IMG/VR virus record: IMGVR_UViG_3300025889_000022
Location: 1-41,240 of that record
From: a virus
Direction: 5' to 3' (one strand)
Length of the DNA: 41,240 nucleotides
Shown here in pieces: positions 39,069 through 41,240 of this stretch. Under the pieces are notes generated by a model. The model was not told the origin of the DNA, ran no database searches, and was given only the letters and a program-made list of their open reading frames with translations. Position 1 is the stretch's first letter. Every line of letters starts with the position of its first letter. Made by a program: the position numbers and the translations under genes.

Positions 39069-39720
39069 CTGTCCACCTCTCTTGATTGAGCCACGTCACC
39101 GCCTGCGCGACATAGACCGTCCCCTCGCTGCCCTTCGACCGGCAGTGATTGGCGTAGGCTCTGGCTCCGTTGATGATGTCGTCGGGATTGGTCCCAGCCT
39201 TCACTGCCTTGAGGTACTTGGTGTGGGCTGGCTTGCGAGGGTTTGAACCCTCTCGTTTGGGGTACACGCTCCAGAACTCAGCGAAGCGATCAACCGTATG
39301 TATTGATGGTTCATTGATGGTTATTGACGGTTTGGGGTTCACCGGTGAACCACCCCCCGGTTCATAGCTATGAACCACCCCCCGGTTCGTGGGTGAACCC
39401 GGTTCAAATTGAACCCCCCCCTTCATTTCGGCCAAAGAGGCGGGACGCTCGGTGCCGTCAACAAGCCGTGGCAGGACGTAATACAGGGTGCTGTCGCCGG
39501 TCCTGCTCCGGCGCATAATCAGGCCGTCCTGCTCCAGAACCTTGATGTGCCGCTTGACGGTCGATCTCGAAATTTCACACTTCTTGGCGATGCGATCTAT
39601 GGCGGGCCAGCATGTCCTATCGTCCTCGTTGGCGTGGTCCGCGAGGCAGATCAAAACCAGCTTTCGGGTCGAATCACCGACAACAGTATCGAGCGCCTGC
39701 GAGAGTATCTTGACGCTCAT
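38968..39720 (-). CDS. O-like replication initiator containing the origin
   Basis: Start 39720 (MSVKILSQALDTVVGDSTRK) overlaps the preceding stop by ATGA. Residues 1-85 form a winged-helix DNA-binding domain (SRSTVKRHIKVLEQDGLIMR). Residues 145-215 carry the phage replication C-terminal pattern FAEFWSVYPKREGSNPRKPA, GARAYANHCRSKGSEGTVYV and AQAVTWLNQERWTDE. Between them a Pro/Gly/Asn linker (about 103-143) is encoded by the four palindromic iterons and three 10-mers, as in lambda O. The protein would bind its own gene and recruit the replisome. Confidence 0.85.
   Translation of the reverse strand: MSVKILSQALDTVVGDSTRKLVLICLADHANEDDRTCWPAIDRIAKKCEISRSTVKRHIKVLEQDGLIMRRSRTGDSTLYYVLPRLVDGTERPASLAEMKGGVQFEPGSPTNRGVVHSYEPGGGSPVNPKPSITINEPSIHTVDRFAEFWSVYPKREGSNPRKPAHTKYLKAVKAGTNPDDIINGARAYANHCRSKGSEGTVYVAQAVTWLNQERWTDEHAQSGDDEFAARREAARRELAAFNVVRNYSG
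39302..39421. repeat. Predicted replication origin: four palindromic iterons plus three 10-mers
   Basis: Three tandem ATTGAYGGTT 10-mers (39302-39311, 39313-39322, 39323-39332) precede four dyads starting GGTTC and ending GAACC: 39336-39351 (perfect 16), 39359-39376 (perfect 18), 39384-39399 (imperfect) and 39401-39415 (7-1-7). The first three are separated by the same ACCCCCC. The cluster lies inside the initiator gene linker, the place of lambda ori. The AT-richer 10-mers may be the unwinding element. Confidence 0.8.
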
Positions 39721-39989
39721 TGAGCCAGCCCCCAATCGACAGGTTGCCAGTCCTCATCGATCAAACCTTCCTCGGTGAGGCGGCGCTTCAATTTGGCTGC
39801 TTCGACCGCGCTGATCCGCAGGCGCAGGGCCACCTTACGCTGGAGTGAATCGCCCTCGTACTTGTCCAGCATGCCGTCGCACTTCAGCGACATAATTGCG
39901 ATGAAGTACCAGCGATCAGACGCGGTGAGGCTGATGATCTTCTCGTCGTTGAGGATGTCCGTATAGAGGTAGAACCACGGGTTGCTCAT
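39717..39989 (-). CDS. Small winged-helix-like replication-region protein (90 aa)
   Basis: The start at 39989 has GGGGAG 7 bases upstream and overlaps the previous stop by ATGA. It reads MSNPWFYLYTDILNDEKIIS, SDRWYFIAIMSLKCDGML and KVALRLRISAVEAAKLKRRL, a pattern resembling phage replisome-organiser N-terminal domains. No ATPase motif. It is coupled to the O-like gene by ATGA, so it may act with it. Confidence 0.7.
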   Translation of the reverse strand: MSNPWFYLYTDILNDEKIISLTASDRWYFIAIMSLKCDGMLDKYEGDSLQRKVALRLRISAVEAAKLKRRLTEEGLIDEDWQPVDWGLAQ

Positions 39990-40252
39990 GACTGGTCTCC
40001 CCACTGGATCGCGTAGTCAATGGCGGGGTCCAGACGCTCGGAGAAGGTGACGTAGCCGTAGGTCCGCAGGTGGGCCAGATAGCCGACCACGGTCTCGCGC
40101 TGGACGCGGCCCAGACCGTCCTGCAGGTAGGCCATCTCCAGCCGTCCGAAGCCGTCCTTGTCGGCCTTCAGCGCCATCACCAGCAACACTAGCTTGACCG
40201 GCGTCGGCAATGACTGGGACATCACCTTGTCAATCTTCTTCATCTGCATCAT
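39986..40252 (-). CDS. Small HTH-like protein (88 aa)
   Basis: The start at 40252 or 40249 has GGAG 4-8 bases upstream and overlaps the RusA 3' end by 23 bases. The product contains LPTPVKLVLLVMALKADKDGFG followed by LQDGLGRVQRETVVGYLAHL and RTYGYVTFSERLD, a winged-helix pattern as in phage transcription or replication helpers. No further function can be assigned. Confidence 0.65.
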   Translation of the reverse strand: MMQMKKIDKVMSQSLPTPVKLVLLVMALKADKDGFGRLEMAYLQDGLGRVQRETVVGYLAHLRTYGYVTFSERLDPAIDYAIQWGDQS

Positions 40253-40661
40253 CGATCTCCGACAGGGGTTCGATGGCCACCTTTGTGGCCTGCTCTAGGG
40301 TGGTTTTGATTTTCTCCGCGTAGATGGCGACGACCTGTTGATCGTCTTCCCAGACCACGCCGTTGAGGGCGTCCATCACCGCCTTGACGATGTTGTCGAG
40401 GTCCGGGTTGGTCGCCTTAAAGAACCCGTTCACGGCCCGTCTCTGGGCCTTTGTGGCGCTCTTGGGCCACTGGTAGCGGGCGATCACAGTCAGCCTCACA
40501 GCGCCGCGCAGGAGAGGCTTGTCGCCCCACACTGCCTTCGCCGCCTCTGCGATCTTGGCCTTGCCTGCCTTGTTGGCGGGCGGGTCGTAGGCGTGACCGG
40601 CGAAACGGGGGCGCCGCAGTGCGTAGGGCCTGCCCAATATCTCGAATGTCACCTTGGTCAT
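40230..40661 (-). CDS. rusA: RusA-family Holliday junction resolvase
   Basis: The 143-residue protein has the RusA core: a basic N-terminus (LGRPYALRRPRF), NPDLDNIVKAVMDALNGVV with Asp87, Asp89 and Lys93, and WEDDQQVV supplying the third acidic residue (Asp106/107). These match the D-D-D metal site of RusA dimers that cut four-way junctions. It would resolve replication or recombination intermediates before packaging. GGGGG lies upstream of the start. Confidence 0.9.
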   Translation of the reverse strand: MTKVTFEILGRPYALRRPRFAGHAYDPPANKAGKAKIAEAAKAVWGDKPLLRGAVRLTVIARYQWPKSATKAQRRAVNGFFKATNPDLDNIVKAVMDALNGVVWEDDQQVVAIYAEKIKTTLEQATKVAIEPLSEIDDADEED

Positions 40662-40888
40662 GCGACCCCCGGAACGGCGGGGGTGGCGGCGTGTGTCACG
40701 TTACTCACAAGGGTAAAGGAGCAAATCCAACAACAACCATCACCACCCCCTGACGCCTCGCTGCTGCTGATCTTGGGGTAGCCAGCCGGGGCGGTTCGAA
40801 TAAAAGAGGCGGACGCGGGGGCGAACCGCGTCCACCAGTTGGCCGCAGGGAGGAATGCGGCTTCGGGATATGTTCTACTCTTGTTCAC
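40658..40888 (-). CDS. Doubtful small ORF between cro-like gene and rusA (76 aa)
   Basis: GTG 40888 starts inside the cro-like 3' end and the ORF ends with an ATGA overlap to rusA, the junction style of this operon. A G-run lies before the start. The sequence (MNKSRTYPEAAFLPAANWWT; SSSEASGGGDGCCWICSFTL) looks random, and the perfect hairpin at 40811-40833 lies in it. It may be non-coding leader. Low confidence. Confidence 0.22.
   Translation of the reverse strand: MNKSRTYPEAAFLPAANWWTRFAPASASFIRTAPAGYPKISSSEASGGGDGCCWICSFTLVSNVTHAATPAVPGVA
40811..40833 (-). terminator. tR1-like terminator after the cro-like gene
   Basis: A perfect 8-bp stem GGACGCGG/CCGCGTCC with a 7-base loop lies 42 bases past the cro-like stop, followed on the minus strand by GCCTCTTTTATT. 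The position, between cro and the replication genes, matches lambda tR1. Read-through or antitermination would be needed for rusA onward. Confidence 0.65.
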
Positions 40889-41105
40889 CTTGCCCCCCTG
40901 TGGAGAAAAGGTGTTTAATGTCTGGGCGCAATTGTGCGCCGGTGAGGCCGGTTAAACGGCTCAGGCGAGTCAAGCGAGAGACTGGGATTGATAATCTATC
41001 CGTCTCCCATCGCCACCACGTCGATCTATCGATTGAAACAATAGCTGCCGCTTCGTTGAGCGTCAGGCCGGATTGCTTTCGCCAGTGCGCGAGAAGTGTC
41101 TTCAT
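40875..41105 (-). CDS. Cro/YdaS-like HTH regulator
   Basis: Start 41105 (MKTLLAHWRKQSGLTLNEAA) gives 76 residues. The HTH (LTLNEAAAIVSIDRSTWWRWE) is followed by GLTGAQLRPDI, the end motif of the YdaS/Cro family. It is divergent from the repressor across the 9-3-9 operator. The predicted -10 ends only 8 bases before the ATG, so the mRNA may be leaderless. It would favour lytic growth by repressing the cI-like gene. Confidence 0.8.
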   Translation of the reverse strand: MKTLLAHWRKQSGLTLNEAAAIVSIDRSTWWRWETDRLSIPVSRLTRLSRLTGLTGAQLRPDIKHLFSTGGQGEQE

Positions 41106-41112
41106 GCGGACA

Positions 41113-41141
41113 ACAATATGCATCATTTGCAATTGCGTCAA
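41113..41141 (-). promoter_or_regulatory. Predicted cro-like gene promoter overlapping the 9-3-9 operator
   Basis: Minus strand TTGACG (41136-41141), 17 bases, TATTGT (41113-41118). The operator copy 41127-41147 covers the -35, so repressor binding would block it. No ribosome site is visible between the -10 and ATG 41105. It should drive the early-right operon. Confidence 0.6.
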
Positions 41142-41240
41142 TTGCAACCTGCAACCTGTGCCGTCGAAATGTGATCCGAGTGCGTGGTAGGGAGTGCATT
41201 ATGAGCGACGTGACCCAGATACATACAGGCAAGACGCCGA
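41114..41240. repeat. Right copy of 127-bp terminal direct repeat
   Basis: Identical to 1-127. It contains the second copy of the cI/cro operator and the first 13 codons of the repressor gene from 41201, so genes drawn here duplicate the left end and should not be counted twice. Confidence 0.95.

Noticed and set aside
40780-40830. Possible tRNA suggested by GGTTCGAAT
   Set aside because: The flanking bases cannot form the T-stem, and no acceptor, D or anticodon arm is present. The region forms a terminator-like hairpin instead.

Overview
The window is a complete temperate double-stranded DNA phage genome, not a chromosomal fragment. Its first 127 bases recur exactly as its last 127 (1-127 = 41114-41240). 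A closed molecule of 41,113 bp, opened inside the cI/cro intergenic region, explains this best; 127 is also a common assembler k-mer, so the duplication is probably an assembly overlap. High GC, GC-rich third codon positions, AGGAG-type ribosome sites and the gene families (SU10-type capsid and adaptor, P22/SU10-type portal, tail-assembly chaperone with the WTQ/YRQALRDLP signature, Gp157 + ERF, O-like initiator) suggest a short-tailed (podovirus-like) phage of a GC-rich Gram-negative host. An alphaproteobacterium is most likely, but that is inference.

Layout. (1) 88-3210, plus strand: small HTH repressor, then a tightly overlapping early-left operon (Gp157, ERF annealing protein, HNH nuclease and several short proteins) behind an operator-bearing promoter. 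(2) 3207-5637, plus: a second HTH gene overlapping a tyrosine integrase, a probable attP segment, then an accessory pair: a glycosyltransferase with no standard start codon for its conserved N-terminus, and a PD-(D/E)XK-like protein. (3) 5634-33715, minus: one long late block, read from right to left as small terminase, large terminase, a giant protein, portal, an acyltransferase-like protein, a virion amidase, scaffold, capsid, adaptor, fibres and tail proteins, internal virion proteins, lysozyme and spanins. (4) 33840-36905, minus: an array of small unrecognised genes, each with a near-identical leader, several separated by the same TTCG-loop hairpin and driven by two duplicated promoter/operators. 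(5) 36991-41105, minus: the early-right operon of cro-like gene, a tR1-like hairpin, RusA, two small winged-helix-like proteins, an O-like initiator, an unknown protein, a DnaA-domain-IV protein, SSB and a last unknown gene closed by an intrinsic terminator.

How it works together. A 9-3-9 palindrome lies between the divergent cI-like and cro-like genes and overlaps the predicted cro promoter; a relative of it overlaps the early-left promoter, so one repressor could silence both arms. A second palindrome class (7-3-7) sits in three promoters: the HTH/integrase unit and the two small-gene promoters. Replication probably starts inside the O-like gene, where four palindromic iterons and three tandem 10-mers form a lambda-like origin.

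Most notable for follow-up: the small-gene cassette array with its duplicated promoter/operators, the iteron origin, the overprinted reading frame in the giant late gene, the startless glycosyltransferase beside the integrase, and three covarying hairpins around the scaffold and capsid genes. No tRNA, rRNA, CRISPR array, insertion sequence or diversity-generating retroelement was seen.
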